From Pristionchus mayeri (lineage: Eukaryota; Nematoda; Chromadorea; Rhabditida; Neodiplogasteridae): DNA of 64,000 bases. This document shows, one piece after another, positions 24,219 to 37,600 of this stretch. The notes under the pieces are model-generated. The model saw nothing but the letters and a program-made list of their open reading frames with translations, was not told the DNA's origin and made no database searches. Position 1 is the first letter of the stretch, and every line of letters starts with the position of its first letter. The position numbers and the translations under genes were made by a program. The stretch lies in contig BTRK01000001.1 of assembly GCA_036245805.1 (NCBI GenBank), positions 3,968,001 through 4,032,000 on the forward strand. The letters are read 5' to 3'.

Positions 24219-26136
24219 CTACCGTACCCTTCGTCGTCTGTAGAAGCCACTAAAGTCGCGTGAGTCAACGAAGCCCGGCATGAAGCCTGCAAGTAGATCA
24301 GTACTGCAACTGTTCAATGGCATGGCAATCGATAATGAGGATACGGTACCTCTTCCGGAGATCATGAGTCCCGAGCGGGGCACGAACTTTTGCTTGTCAA
24401 CCGCCCTTTTATTCTGCTGAAAAAGTTTAATTAATATTATTGATATACTCTAGAGAGTTTGCGCACTTTGCAGCTCAACAAAAAAAGAGCACAAAAATCG
24501 CTCTAGAGATGAAACTTCGTGCAGAAAATACACCCTAATGGCGAGATCTTTTTTTTGCAGAACGGGAATACTTTTCGGGAATACTTTTTAGTCATCCAGT
24601 CTAGACCAATATCTGCTGCACGGAGTCTCATTTTTCTAGCGAAGTTTTTGTGCGCGCTCGGTTCGAGTGCATTTTTGGAACAGCATAGTGCGCAAAAGCC
24701 GCATCCGGGAAGTGGGAGGCGGCTTCCGGCAATTTCGAATTCTGCACTACGGATGACGTGTGGATAGAGCACAAAGAAAATACGAAAATATGCATTCAAA
24801 TACTCACGGCTCCGAGTCCACGCTTGCGTACGAAGTAGCGCGAGGTGAGCGTGTCGGCGCCAAAGCCGGGACCGAAGCCGCGACCCGAAATTAGCAGGCC
24901 CGAGCGAGGTACGTGTCGGCCCTGCAAATGGCGGTCGTGAGGGAAAAAGCCGGCTCGGCTCATTTAATGAAAGCGTGCTCTGCAGTTTGTCTTTCATTTG
25001 TTGTGAGTGTTGTGCGGAGGCTACAGAAGGGAATCTCAATTACACGGTAGGGAGAGGGGGGATTCGCGTTTCCGGGTCGACTCAATTAGGAGAAAGACAA
25101 CGGAAAGAGGGAATTAAAATGTGGAAGCTAACACTCTAGCTGTGCGTATAGCCGAGCGAAGACCTGCCTGATCACTGTACGTTTTGTATATAATCAGCAA
25201 TCTATAGATGCAGTCAGCTTACGCTTAGATGATCATGCTTCGTTGAGCTGTACCTAATGCATTGTGCGGCATTGTGTCCTCAACGACTACATGTCTTCAC
25301 ACGTATACCTTCATATCGCATGATTTGTCTACCTGACATTCAACCAGGAAGCAAATCCCTACTTTGCTTGTGACATTGGGATAAAAAAACTGAAAAAAAA
25401 CTGAACTGTGGTTAGCGAAACCCGTACGAGCGAATCCCGTACCAGTGGCAAAATTGTGAAGCCCCGCTATTGTCTGCTCCCTCGAATAGGCAGTCCGACT
25501 CAAATCAGTACTGCGAACTAGTGGGGCTTCCGTAACGCGCTCATCAAAAGACCAAACCGCGCCACTCAGTGGGCGTACTATAGCTGGAAATCGCGCTAAC
25601 AGGTGGAACGATGTTATTGGTGTAAGCTGAGATCTTGTTGTGTTCCTACGCGAGGAACAATTGAGTTATTCGTTGTTAGACGTCTACTGGCACCAGTTCC
25701 AGACATTATTAGTATAGCGACCAAAAGCGAAAACGGAAAGTTTAAGTGAAAGGGCCGAATTAGGGTGTTATGATCCAGTGATTCTATTGAAGCGATAGAA
25801 TTAGACAGTAGGTTAGAGAGAAACTGAACCAAGAGATAGAGCGGGTTAACTAGTCTCTACTCTCACCGGCTTTGGTGATTTCGCGTCCGAACTTGATGAG
25901 TGGCTCTGAATGAGCCCTTATCTATTTTCTGTTCGTATACCTAGTGATCTGTTTTTGTTTTTGGACCGGAAAATATGCCAGATGCTCCAAATTTGGAAAA
26001 CATTGTATTTTCAAAAAAAACTCACCAGTGCGGATTTCTTCTCGGCCGGTTCACCGAAGGGCTTGAGTGCGTATCCATGCAAGACGGAAATGCAGACCGA
26101 ACATAGTAGCAAGACAGTAGGCCATGATGCGCCCAT
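24054..26136 (-). CDS. Secreted peptide precursor (neuropeptide-like), six exons
   Basis: The spliced product is 150 residues from exons 26026-26136, 25867-25905, 24808-24921, 24350-24416, 24228-24286 and 24054-24116; phases agree and total length is divisible by three. The first exon encodes a clear signal peptide (MGASWPTVLLLCSVCISVLHG). The body holds two related blocks, HVPRSGLLISGRGFGPGF and FVPRSGLMISGRGFMPGF, followed by different tails ending in basic sites RKR and RRRR. A short acidic C-terminus (EINDYPVDY) ends at a TGA. Signal peptide plus repeated peptides plus dibasic sites is the layout of a neuropeptide or hormone precursor cut by proprotein convertases. The exact family is not recognised. 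A (GA)n tract fills intron 5. A small cuticle or antimicrobial protein is an alternative, but the basic cleavage sites favour a peptide precursor. Confidence 0.75.
24140..24218. repeat. (GA)n microsatellite
   Basis: Almost pure GA dinucleotides in the last intron of the peptide precursor gene, interrupted by CATGGGAAATCG. Confidence 0.9.
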
Positions 26137-28044
26137 TGTGTGTATTACCTGAACTATGATACTTTATTAATTGCTATAATACGTGCAAAGACAACGCGAG
26201 AAGTACAGAAACCATTTGCGGATAGTTCAAATCGTGACGGCGAATGTCGAATGAAGCATGCGGAAGAGTGGGTGCGCCTATGACGACTCATGGAATATTG
26301 AATGGGGCTAGAGATCGGGGTGAGGGTGCGTGGGTGTGAACAACGGGCGGAGTCCGGTGAGTTTAATGCAATGCGTGTTCATTCGAAAAGTCTGAACGAA
26401 GAGTTATCATGAGAAATGCGTAGGAGTAGAGGGAGAAGGAGGTAGAATGCCGAACAAAGAGAGCAAAAGAAATGGCAGACAAGGCTGTGAAATACGCGCA
26501 CATATGCGAAAAAAAGGAAGCGGACGATTAATTTACATCCCGTCTCTCTTCGAGAATCCCGAACCTCCGGCGCTCCAGCGCTCACTAATTTTCTCGCATC
26601 CTCGGAGAGATCGTGCGGCGTTTTCATTTCGGTTCTAGCGAGGTTATGAGTTTTTAGGCGGAGATTGTGCAGTTTAGAGGAGTGGGTATGCGCTCATTTC
26701 GTCATCATTGGAAGTGACGCGCCAAGGGGATCTCCATCGCTACGGTGAATGGAGTGGCTCGAGATTGGTAGTTACCAGCGATTCGCGCAACTTGTTGTGT
26801 GTCATTTGTGTCTAAAGAGAAAAGAAGAGCCAGGTAAAACAATAATTTGGAAGCGATTCGGAGGAGAAATCGTCTGGCTCTCCTCATACTGCACGCTCTC
26901 TCGCTCCCTCTGACCGAGGAGAAACCATTTCCCACTGATCCACTGTAACCACGATGCGCTCATAGTCTGCGGCGAATTTGGGCGCATAATTGGGTTATGC
27001 TAGCACGAAAAGAACGACGCGCGTTGTTCGATAATGTCATTGGAGAGCGGATTGGTCTAAAGTACTATATGCAACGCAACCTCATCTTTCTCGAACGTGC
27101 ACTTCTTCTCTTCGAGAGGATCCGCCATGAATGGAATCGAAATCTCGCGTGTGCTCAAGAAGCGGGAAATAACTAACGATTCCATCCATTTTACATCTGT
27201 CCTCACAGTTGTAAATGACGAGGGGGGAGGGGAGTCTGAACGGAACTTGGTCTCGAGAAAAGAGGGCGGTTGCCAATAAAAAGCCACCAGATGGGCCCCA
27301 TAATAGGGGAGGCACAACATTTTGCGCGGCCAATTGGGTCTCATCCCGAGAAAAACAGCCAGCTTTTGTTCGCATTGTGCGATCCTCGATTTTTAGCCGT
27401 TCCAAAGCTTCTTGGAACGGCTCTGCGACGACTATAAATCACGTTAGAATTACAGCTTTATTCGCGCGAATTTTGGTTCCGGATGGGGAAATCACAAAAG
27501 GAAATGGAACGGTAATTGTTGGATAACGCCGAGAACCGTAGATTAATTGCCGGTTACCGTACCGAGAAGGGGGAGCTCTTCTGAAGAATAGCGAAGGGAG
27601 GGGGAGTACTGGGCTTGGATACATTTCCATTAGCGAAACGCAGGGAATGAGTACACTGTCAAATGCAGCAGAAATTCGGCGAAATCGTGTCAGAATCAGG
27701 CAACCTATTGAAACTCTCGTACTCGATTTGATCGGAAGCGGAAGGGTACGAAGGAAGGAAGGAAGATATAAGAAGATATGGAAAGGTTAGTCGCGTCGCC
27801 CCTTATCCGATCCAGAAAAGGAAGCGACGTCAGATACGAACACAATAAGAGGAGGCGGGCCGGCAAATGCAATCATGCCGGAACACAGAACCGGAAATAG
27901 TTGAGCCGGAGAATAAGGTCGGCAAATCGGACTAATGGAGGTGAAATCGAGTCCGGAGAGTTTATAATGCGGAAGGGGGCAGTGTATGTGTTGCCTTTCG
28001 CGCGGCGCTCACCTCTGCTGACTCCGCCCCTTCCGAGGGAGGGG

Positions 28045-28048
28045 GGAT

Positions 28049-28082
<34 letters not shown>

Positions 28083-28101
28083 GGAGGAGGAGGAGGAGGC
28101 C
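28045..28101. repeat. Purine (GGA/GAA) tract
   Basis: GGAGGAAGAGGAGG-type repeats, 57 bp of pure purine on the plus strand. Confidence 0.9.
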
Positions 28102-30449
28102 TCTCCACCTACACTACGAGGAAGGGCGTGCGCGCTCCGTCTCGCATCACTTCACTCCGGGTTGACCTACTGCCTATCTTTAGCGAGTAGGGGTTCAAGG
28201 GGGCGTTTGTAGTAGTGTTTTTGGCAGATGCAGCTGTTGTGGCAAAACATGCTCAGAATTGATACAGGGAAATGAAGCACTACTCCGGTGGCTGCTCAGT
28301 TAGCTCTGCATCTGCAGCAGTACGGTTTCGCACTGTATTTTGGCGCTCAGCTGGAGGAGACAGACTGTGCCTAACACCGGGAAGAGGGGCAGCAATGCAT
28401 AGATTTGGTCGAATGAGATACGGGATGGTTACGAAATGGAATGGACCGCCGGATTTCTACAAAAACATATACTACGTACAGACAGAACGATGAATCAGCA
28501 TTGGGAGCAGAATTGCGTGGAATACTTACTCTCGTTTTGCTGAGAGTGAGCCATAGAACGAAAACAGCCGAAATCCAGCAAATGCCAGCAGCCTATCGAG
28601 CATGGAAACACTATTGGGACAAAGCCAAAGAACCAAACATTGCCCTCGTCAGAAGTCGCCTCATTGCATTCTCTGCGCATTCTCTGACCGGTGATAGAGC
28701 ACGCAATTTGGAGAGAGTCACTTCTTGCCAGACCATCCCTAGTTCATCAGTCCTGGGCCAACGGATCTCTGGGGATAGCCCGGAGGCCTAGAATCTCTCG
28801 TCATTCGGTTCCTTACCCATTCTCCTAAATCTGTCGCCCAAATTGCGTCATGAGAGTTATGAAAGCCGAGACGAGGCGATGCGCAAAAGAAACAATGTTA
28901 GAAGAAAGGAGTGGGAGAGGAGCCGGTCAGGCGGCCCCCTATTTTTCCCAGTGGGTACTGCCTGAATACTCTTTAGAGAGTCACCCTAAGCTGGGAAGCG
29001 CACTGGATTATGTGCAGTGACGGTGGTGGGGGCAGAAGAATGTGCAAGGCAAGCTCGGAATTCCGGCTGTTTTCAGGGTCGAGAATGGCCAGAGTTTGGG
29101 TCAAAGCGCGGTATGTATCATCCCTTGACATTATAGAAGGACTATATGGATCAGACTGTGAAAGTACAAAATAGTGAATTTGAAGTTGCAATATTCAATG
29201 TATCCACCCTAACATAATCAGGGCTGTATATTCGTGAGCCGGCTCATTTGTTTCATTTCCCGGAAGAGATGTAGGGCACAATAGGCGCAAACAAAACGGG
29301 CCTTCCAGTTCCCGTTTTTACTATCGTCTAGAATAGCCCGCCCGCTTTTGGTCCGCAATGGGCCGAAATGTCTGCCCTTTATCATCTCTAGGGATGGGTC
29401 TACGAGTATCCGCATTTGGAGCACTCTATCACTGGTCTGGCTAAGGGAAGAGCACGAGATCTCTGGGAACTGACCACAGGGATAGCCTTCGCGTGGAGCC
29501 AAATGCGGCGCTCCAGCGCGAAAGTTCACGTATTTTTAGCCGTGTACTTGATCCAAGATGACCACTTGGTATTTTGGCTAGGCGAGAATTCCTAATTTGC
29601 TGCCGCAAACAATTCGTTATGCGATAGAAAGGTGCGAGGGCGAGAGGGGAAACCGGACACCCGGCGTGATTGGAGCAAGGGCCGATGGCGTTTGAAGGCC
29701 AGTCCTCATTGCGCATGCGCTCTCTCCTTTCCCTGGCCAGTAGAGATAAGGCTCACTGAAGATACTGCTCGACCATTCTTCGGCCCCTGGCACAACATCT
29801 ACTTGGCACATGTGTATGCTGAAGTATGAGAATGTTGAGAAACCATGTGCACTAGGGATTTATGGCAGCTTTCTCGTAATAGCATATGCTCGGCGTTTGA
29901 ACTTCGGCTAGACTTTACACACAGCCATAACTCAAGGCGCGCTATTTCAGGCATTTTTACCGCTCGAGAAGGCATTTCACGCTCTTTTCAGTAGGAACAG
30001 TAATGGGCAAAGTGAAACGCTCGGTGAACAAAGGAGCGTGGGTTGGCCACTCTGCGGGAAGCGTTCGCGGCGGATTCCAAAAGGAGCTTAAGCGGGGCTA
30101 AAAGAGGGGTGATAAATGGCTATTTCCTGCTCCCTTCCTGTTCTAACTCTTCCACAGCGCGGCTTTTCCTGCTTCTCTCCCCTCTCGGGCCTGGAAATAG
30201 CGCGCTAGCGAAGAGAGCAATCGCGACTTTCGTTCTCACACTCGTAAATTAGCGCCGAAATTAACAACTACTGCATTGGAATGTAAGCCCAGAATGGGCT
30301 CTCGGCAAATATAAATACACATTCTAAACTCGCGAGAATGAAAGATCGCATCGCTCTGGCACGGAGAACTCTGGCATAGAGAATGAGGCGTAAAATATGG
30401 GTAAAAACAAAGGGATGCAAAAAGTGGCTTGGGATAAGTTTAGAATCGG

Positions 30450-30560
30450 CGGCGCTAGGTCGGAGGAGAACCGTAGGATTTTCACAGAAGACGTTTTGAC
30501 ATAGTGGGAACCTATTGTAAAAATACTGGAGAATGGGTTTTCTTGGTTCTCATCCGAGCT
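30450..30560. repeat. CACTAGGTCGG-family MITE, diverged
   Basis: GGCGCTAGGTCGGAGGAGAA at the left and GGTTCTCATCCGAGC at the right. The interior (GGGAACCTATTG, ACTGGAGAA) matches the 34002 copy. Confidence 0.7.
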
Positions 30561-33466
30561 ATTACCGAATCCGCAGACGTTTCCTTTACTGCGCCGCCGT
30601 AAAGGATGAATGATCACGAAAGAAGGGGAATAAGTGGTCATAAATTAACAGCATGTATTTTTCCCGGAAAGATATCTTCTGCATTCATTGAATATCGGCA
30701 GCTGAACTACAGTCGTGGGATAATAGTTATCCACGTGGGGGTCTGTCGGCAACATCTGCGCTGTTCGTCAAGAGCTGATCGCCTCCGCCCACAGCACGAT
30801 ACCAAGCGAAAAGAGAGAGATTTGACTGCAAAAGCCTATATAATCACGAATTGTTGATACTGCCGGGAAATGGCAGGTTGTGGTATAAAATAGGCATGAT
30901 ATTGAGAAAACGCGGCGCCAAAAGCAGCAATCATGCGGCAAAATACTGCAGATGGGGGCTGTAATCACCCCGCCTAGGCGATTATATAGAAGGGAATCGA
31001 TGATGCTGATGCTCGTGTTCTTCTGCGCATCATGAGACTCCGCCCACTTGGACTCTTGTACCCAAGTGCACGATCACCTGGGCGCAAGTCGTGCGCGAGA
31101 TGATGCGGTATAGCATGACTATTGTTGTCTCAAGACATCGGCTATTTCCGGTGTGTGAGGGGGAGATCTTCTCGTTATCATCAACAAGGAAGTGAAGGAG
31201 AGTATCGAAGTGAAGAAAGCAAAAGAAGAAGCCTCTTACCTCATAAGCAGTGAGTGTGTGTGATTCCCACTCTCTTCACTGCACGAGGAAGTCGATTTTT
31301 GACGTTCATCAGCCACTCGATGGTCAGAAAGAGCGAGAGAGCACGGGATTTGAAGAGAGTCAGACGAGGAAACAACGTGCTAATCACATCTTCGATAAGC
31401 GCGCGATGTCGTAGCAAATTGTCGAGAACGCGACGCAAGGCGCCCCGAGACGGAAATAGATAATGAGCTGCGTAAGCAAATTGGATGATTGAATGATTGA
31501 ATGATTGCGGTAATGCACCGGAATAGCGGTGCATCTAGGATACAGCAATGTGCGCGAATTCAGAAAGGGCCAGAAAAACGCCGCGTGTCCTCGTCATAAG
31601 TGTTGTTTTTTCCATGAATATCTTGGATTTGCGCAATTTGATACCCGAACGTCGAAGGAAAGAACGACCACCGAATACCGACACAACCGTAGTTGTATTA
31701 GTCATACTGAAGAAGTTATTTTGGAATTGCTTTATGCCTAGAATTGGAACGCCTCTAGTCTCATGTCAGACTCTCGTTGCCAGTAGACTCTGCCCTTGCG
31801 TAGAAATGCTCACTATTAAGAGCATTTAAAAAAGAGTGAGGCTATAATAGAGACGCGTGAGTTGAGCGAGCAAGAATCGCGCGCGACTCCGTCACGAGAG
31901 TTGTTGTTCAGAAGAGCGGACACGTCAGAAGACGGTCTTGAATCAGGTAATTGAAGTGGAAGGAATGCGTTCTTTCCTCACGTTTTATATCGTTTGATGA
32001 GTAAGGAAATGATTAACAAAGGGACACTTGACATGAATTGAATGTACTGCCTCGTGTAGCCAGAGGAGTGGACATCACTCTCAAAATGTAAAGCGGAAGT
32101 ATCCCTTGCATTACTTGAAAATTTCAAGTTTTCCTTAAAGGGCAACAAAGGTGTTGTCAGGAAAGAGTAGTTCGTCGTATCGTAATTTCTCGATCTCGCG
32201 CAACTCGATCATTGGAACGGAGTCTGATATCATAATACTAATTCTTAGGCCTCTATTTGTAAATGCAACTTATTTCAAAGACGAGGCAATGAATTGCGTT
32301 CACATCAGTTTGAAATCGCCTTCTGCTGCTCATTTGCTAGTAATGACAGCAGTGAATCAAGGAAGCTGTCGGACATCGTTCGTGCATCCGATTTCTCGAA
32401 GAGCACGTACCATCTAGAGTTCGATAAACGGGCCTTAGTATATTCATTTCACTCACTCTTTCGGCCGGTCGAGCGGCGAAAGAGTATTGGAAATTAAGAA
32501 ACAAAGACCAGTTTATCAAATGCAAATCGTAGATTGGCAGCCGGAAGACAACTTGCAAGTGAATAAGCTAGATAAGTTGAGGGCAAAGCAATTGTTAGTT
32601 AGCATCGTCGCTATCGGTCAGACTTCATGTGAAGTGGAGTTGCTATGGCTTCGCATGGAATGAAAATGTTCAGTCTGCATCGTCTATCGCAAGTCTACCC
32701 GGCGAGATCGTTATGACTAGAGTTAGTTCACTCCTTGTGTAGAGTAACGAACGCGGAAGTTAACAATAATGTTCATTGAAAGGGTGTGAGTTCAAACGAA
32801 GAAGAGGTACACAATGCACACATGGTCGCTTTGCACTCTTTCATTCCTTTTTTGATGCGTGAAATGATGCATACTCTACATACTCGATGAGGACTAATCA
32901 AGGCTCACTTCCACTTTTCTCCCGCATCTAGATGTATGCACCTGCCGACACATCATCTTGAGTGGGACAGAGAGAGAGACGCAGGCGTGAAATGAACTAG
33001 AGCGCTTTTTTGCCCTCCCCCTCCTCGTTGCTGACAGACTCAATTATGCAAATTGACATTTTGGAGATGATTATTAGAGATGGATGAAGATCCAGAGGGT
33101 ATGAGGGAGAGACAGCGGAGCTATGCGTCTCATTTCAGGGAAAGACGCGGTTGTGGGTTTCGGAATACCCTAGCACGATAGTAAAATGTAAATCGGCAAA
33201 AAATCACAACCGAAGAATTATCGGAAGTTTGGTTGAGTTTCATGACAAATATGAGAATGTTAGTGAACGAGGAAACGGTAATATTTTCAGAATCCGCGTT
33301 AGAAAAAATTAGGACAAATTGAACTTCAGCGCGGGTGCATACCTCGAATTCGTTCTAGTCAAGAGCAAGTTTGATTGTGCTTTCTACTTAGATGTGCCTA
33401 GGAAGTGCGCAAGCACCGCTCTCAGAAACGGTAAATTCCATAACTAAGCTTGACTTGAGCAATCGT

Positions 33467-33540
33467 CCGACTCTCCTCAGTTTGCACGCTCTCTCATCTC
33501 TCCGACCGGCGAGAGAGCGTGCAAACCGAAGAGAGTCAGA
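33467..33540. repeat. GACTCTCTTCATT-type hairpin
   Basis: TTTGCACGCTCTCTC pairs with GAGAGAGCGTGCAAA around GACCGG, with outer CTCTC/GAGAG pairing: a 74 bp near-perfect stem-loop. Confidence 0.8.
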
Positions 33541-34001
33541 CCATTGGTCCTTGAGTTCCGTGAACTCGTATTTTGGCGTTGCTGTTGTCGCTTGATCAGA
33601 GTACTCAACTACGCTCGGTTGATAAAGAATACGAGTCGTTATCGAGCTTACGCGCATGGAAACTATGTAAATAAACTTGATGCGGAAAATACGTCACTGA
33701 AGAAAAACGGAATGGAATCCATCCCGGAAGACTCGAGGGGAGTCGTTCAAACACTTTTTATTATTCATGCATTACAATGAATTTAGGGAGAGCGCTAAGT
33801 AGAAGTCTGAGCAGGGGAAGGAGGGAATGGACCAGAGATGAGAGGATGCGTTCCACAACTGGAAGACCTGGGGAGGAATGGGACAAGATTGAGAAAAAGA
33901 TGAAGACTAGAGTTCGACAAACGATATACGGTCTCTTCATTCTACACACTCTCACGTCGATCGACCTGTGTGAAGAATGAGGCGGGAGTGTTATCATTTT
34001 T

Positions 34002-34195
34002 GGGCACTACGCAGGATGAGAACCGTCGGGTGAGAACCGTCGGATGTGAACCCACCGGATGAGAACCAAAAAATGGACCCTTCTGTAGGACTTTCACAGA
34101 AGCATATTTGGCACTTTGGGAACCTACTGTGAACATGCTGGAGAAGAGTACTTTTTTGGTTCTCATCCGGTGGGTTCTCATCCGACCTAGTGCCC
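34002..34195. repeat. CACTAGGTCGG-family MITE, long form
   Basis: GGGCACTACGCAGGATGAGA and TCTCATCCGACCTAGTGCCC ends, with internally repeated GATGAGAACC units and GGGAACCTACTGTGAA. Confidence 0.8.
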
Positions 34196-34660
34196 ATTTT
34201 CGAGGGTATTTGCACTGGGCGATATATCCCTCCCATCACTGGCCACGTAATGTGCAGAAACATGAAGATGCATGCATATTTAAGCGCCAGCAAGTGGTGA
34301 AGGGGGAACGTCAAAGAACCGAGATGCATCTCGCTCAACTTAGAGCAACGACGCGCCCATTTCGCAATGCTCACACCTGGAATTGTTTACACTATCCAGG
34401 TTACAGCGCACAGTCACGAGAGAAAAAAAGTAAATCTGAGAGTGGTCACGAGACGAGCCAAACTAGTCAGAGACGTTACAACAATATACGCAAACCCTGA
34501 ATCGCCACACTCTCTCTCACTTTCAATAAGCATTGAGCGTCATCTTGACCAGTAGATCACTCTAGTACCGTATTGTTTCGTCGGGTCTCGGAAATAGATT
34601 GATTATTATTGAGATACAAAATAATTGAGGCAGTTTCTTTATCGGTCAATGGCAGTATAT

Positions 34661-37600
34661 TTATGAATTGTTTCTCCTGCACGAGTCCGTGATTCTTCCA
34701 GCACTCGGGAAGATCGAGCCGATGAAGACCTTAATTCCGTGTGTGATTATCGTTTATTCCAACCCTTCGAACTAATTTTCGAAATAGGAACGACTTCGCA
34801 AGATATAGCTCCCTCGATTACTCTCCCTTCAATCAAGCGGGAGGAAGAGTATGCTGAATAAAGAAGCACTTATCGAAGGGCACTAGAACGGATGGAACTA
34901 TGACGTCATGCCGCCTTTGATATATCATTACGTCTTAGTTCTCATCCGTCCTAGTGCCATTGGAAGTGAACCTTGTTTTGAAAGTCGTAGTATTTTCGAA
35001 ACTGTTTCGAAACCCAATTCGAAAATTACTTTTCTGTTCTGCACAAGGTCGTAGGAGGTGATGGACAGCGGGCAACCGTTGACTTCGACCTGTATGGCTA
35101 TGATACTAAATGATGGTGATGGTAAAGTTAGAGAGTGTGCGAAAGTGAGAGCGACTCTCCTCATTCTCGGCACTCGCTCACTTTATTATGAATTTCATTT
35201 AATATTTCAGAAGGCTTTGTTAGTTTCAGTTTCAGGTGACCTTAAACTGCTCAAACATGTCACTGCACCTGCCCTTGAAATAAACACTTTGCAAAAGATG
35301 ACAAATCGGCGAGTGCTCTCTTCGTTTCCCGTACTCTCTCGCTCTGTCTGACCGGCGAGAGGGCACACGAAATGAAGAGAGATTTTGCCCATTAGGTAGC
35401 ACTACTTTGCAGTAACAGCGTGCAGGAGATTCAGCTTTGCCTGATATTACTGAGAAGCGCAGGTGCAATTGACCACTGTGTTAAAATAGCGGCCGAGTGT
35501 ATCGTTAAAGAAGGGGTAACACGAAAGAATGCTAGGAAGTCCAACCACGAAGATATTGCGCAAGCAATGGGAAACTGTAGCCTAATTACCCCAAGAACGA
35601 GGCGAAAATTATGTAGAGCAAGTGAAACATAAACGAACTAGCCACGACCCTGCGCCGTCAATGAACTTTGCGCGTATGTAAATAGCCTCAGAGCTGTTTG
35701 TGTAACTTCGGATAAAGTGAATCATGATCGGGCTGCCGGATTCTATTGCTCACGCATAGTGGATAATTAAACTAATTTTTCGTGTTACTCCTTCTTTAAT
35801 GCATTTTACATAATTGATCAACTAAGTGAACGTAATAGCCACTAATAGATGTGGTTTCCTTTGTTGGCATCTCTAATGAGCAGCACTGTAACTTTTATTA
35901 TATACGTAGCAGAGCCGGCTGGAATAAAAATTGTAAATATATCTAATGAAAACACTAGGATTAATAGGGATCGCCTCGCACGAAATCGTCCATTCACTGC
36001 ACAGTCTCGAAACACAAACTATACTAACTAATCGTAATAACCACAAATATATCAGCGTTCCTTTCTTGGCATGCCTAATGAACAGCTCAGTAACTTGTCC
36101 ATACATAGAGCAAAAAATAACTAATTATATGGTAGGATTACGGTATGAATACGGTTGGATTATGGTATGCTACAATACTCACATCACAGGTGTCTCTTCC
36201 TCGTCTCGACAGGAAGCACAGAGTGTACAGACTCATGTCGAATTCGGGGCTGGTTCCTGAATTGTATGTACTTCTTTTGTAATTTCTTTTAGAAAATTTT
36301 AATGCTAAAGTTGACGCTCCTTCGCATATTGCGAAATCCGAAGAGAGAGAGGGGATTGAGACATCGCAATGAACACCGAATAGCATACTCTGATACTTAC
36401 CGATCATCATTGATCCTGATCGCTTCATCTCTCGCTCCCAAGTGAACTTGACCGCAGCCATCATGTTCTGCAAAAATTTGCTTCAAGCGATTTATCCTCG
36501 ATCAGATACGGGACAGATTCAAAACTCGCTATGTTTCAGAAGCAAAAAGTAGTGAAAGAGGAAATTCAAGTTTGTATTGAGTTTCAGCGCTTATGTGAGA
36601 GTTCAAGCGAAGCAGCGAAAGGTGGTAGACGCGAGATTCGCCTACTAACAATAATTTTTTAGACTATTGGAAGAGCTGTATTGTACTAGTATATTCTCTT
36701 CACGCATTATCATGTTGTTGAACACTTTGCCCGGCCTGCAGTCGAACGGACTACATGATGCGTATGTGTTCCCATCTGGGAGACTACAATACTAAACAAG
36801 TAGTGTATCGTACGTGATGGAAATTTAGGAACGTATACCGTGCAATTTCCAAAAATATCATGTTTCATGGATTATGGTGAATTTTTATTTTTATGAGTTT
36901 TACTTTTTTGCATTCTTTTTTCATATGCGTTTTCGTAAAACGGATGGGTTTTTACACGGAAATATGGCTAGAAATGCAATAAATGCTCGTGAAAAAACCA
37001 TGAAATATTGACGAAATAGTGCTAAAACCCGGTTATGGCTATTTCTTCAATATTGCATAATTTTCGCGAGCTTTTATTGCATTTCTAGCCATATTTCCGT
37101 GTAAAAACCCATCCGTTTTATGAAAACGCATATGAAAAAAAGAATGCAAAAAAAGAAAAAGTCGTAAAAATGAAAATTCACCATAATCCACGAAACGTGA
37201 TATTTTTGGAAATTGCACGGTATACGTTCCTAAATTTCCATCACGTACGATATTATGAAATCACATCCAATCATCGCCATTTCATGAATGGACATAATAT
37301 CGTTCAGTTTTCGTATTGCAAGTGACGTTATTCGAATAATATTTGCCAATACCTCATTTGCAAGGTATTATATCTCTCTTCAGCAAGTCTAGGAAGTGTT
37401 CTCTGTCCGTGAATTTAAAAAATATATATATTTTGCATTTTGCGTGCATTCCTTATGATGATTTCAGGGTTCTTTCGAATTGAGGGATATTTTGGAATTA
37501 ACGAGTTGATCAGAAAGACAATACGAAATTCTTTCATTCCCCGCGACTCGTCAAATTAGATGTTCACCGGAGCATCTGATTAAACAAGTGATAAAGGTAC

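Larger units (their letters stand above)
26137..34660. other. Intergenic, 8.5 kb, no gene found
   Basis: Upstream of the peptide precursor and downstream of EndoU. Open frames here (for example 28272-28791 and 31241-31829) have no splice-consistent extension, signal peptide or recognisable domain. The interval contains a GGA/GAA purine tract at 28045-28101, MITEs at 30450-30560 and 34002-34195, and CTCTCTTCATT hairpins around 33467-33540. Any promoter for the peptide precursor would lie just right of 26136. Confidence 0.6.

Noticed and set aside
24503..25039. 178-codon minus-strand open frame
   Set aside because: Overlaps exon 24808-24921 of the peptide precursor in another frame; the spliced frame has a signal peptide and repeats, this one has neither.
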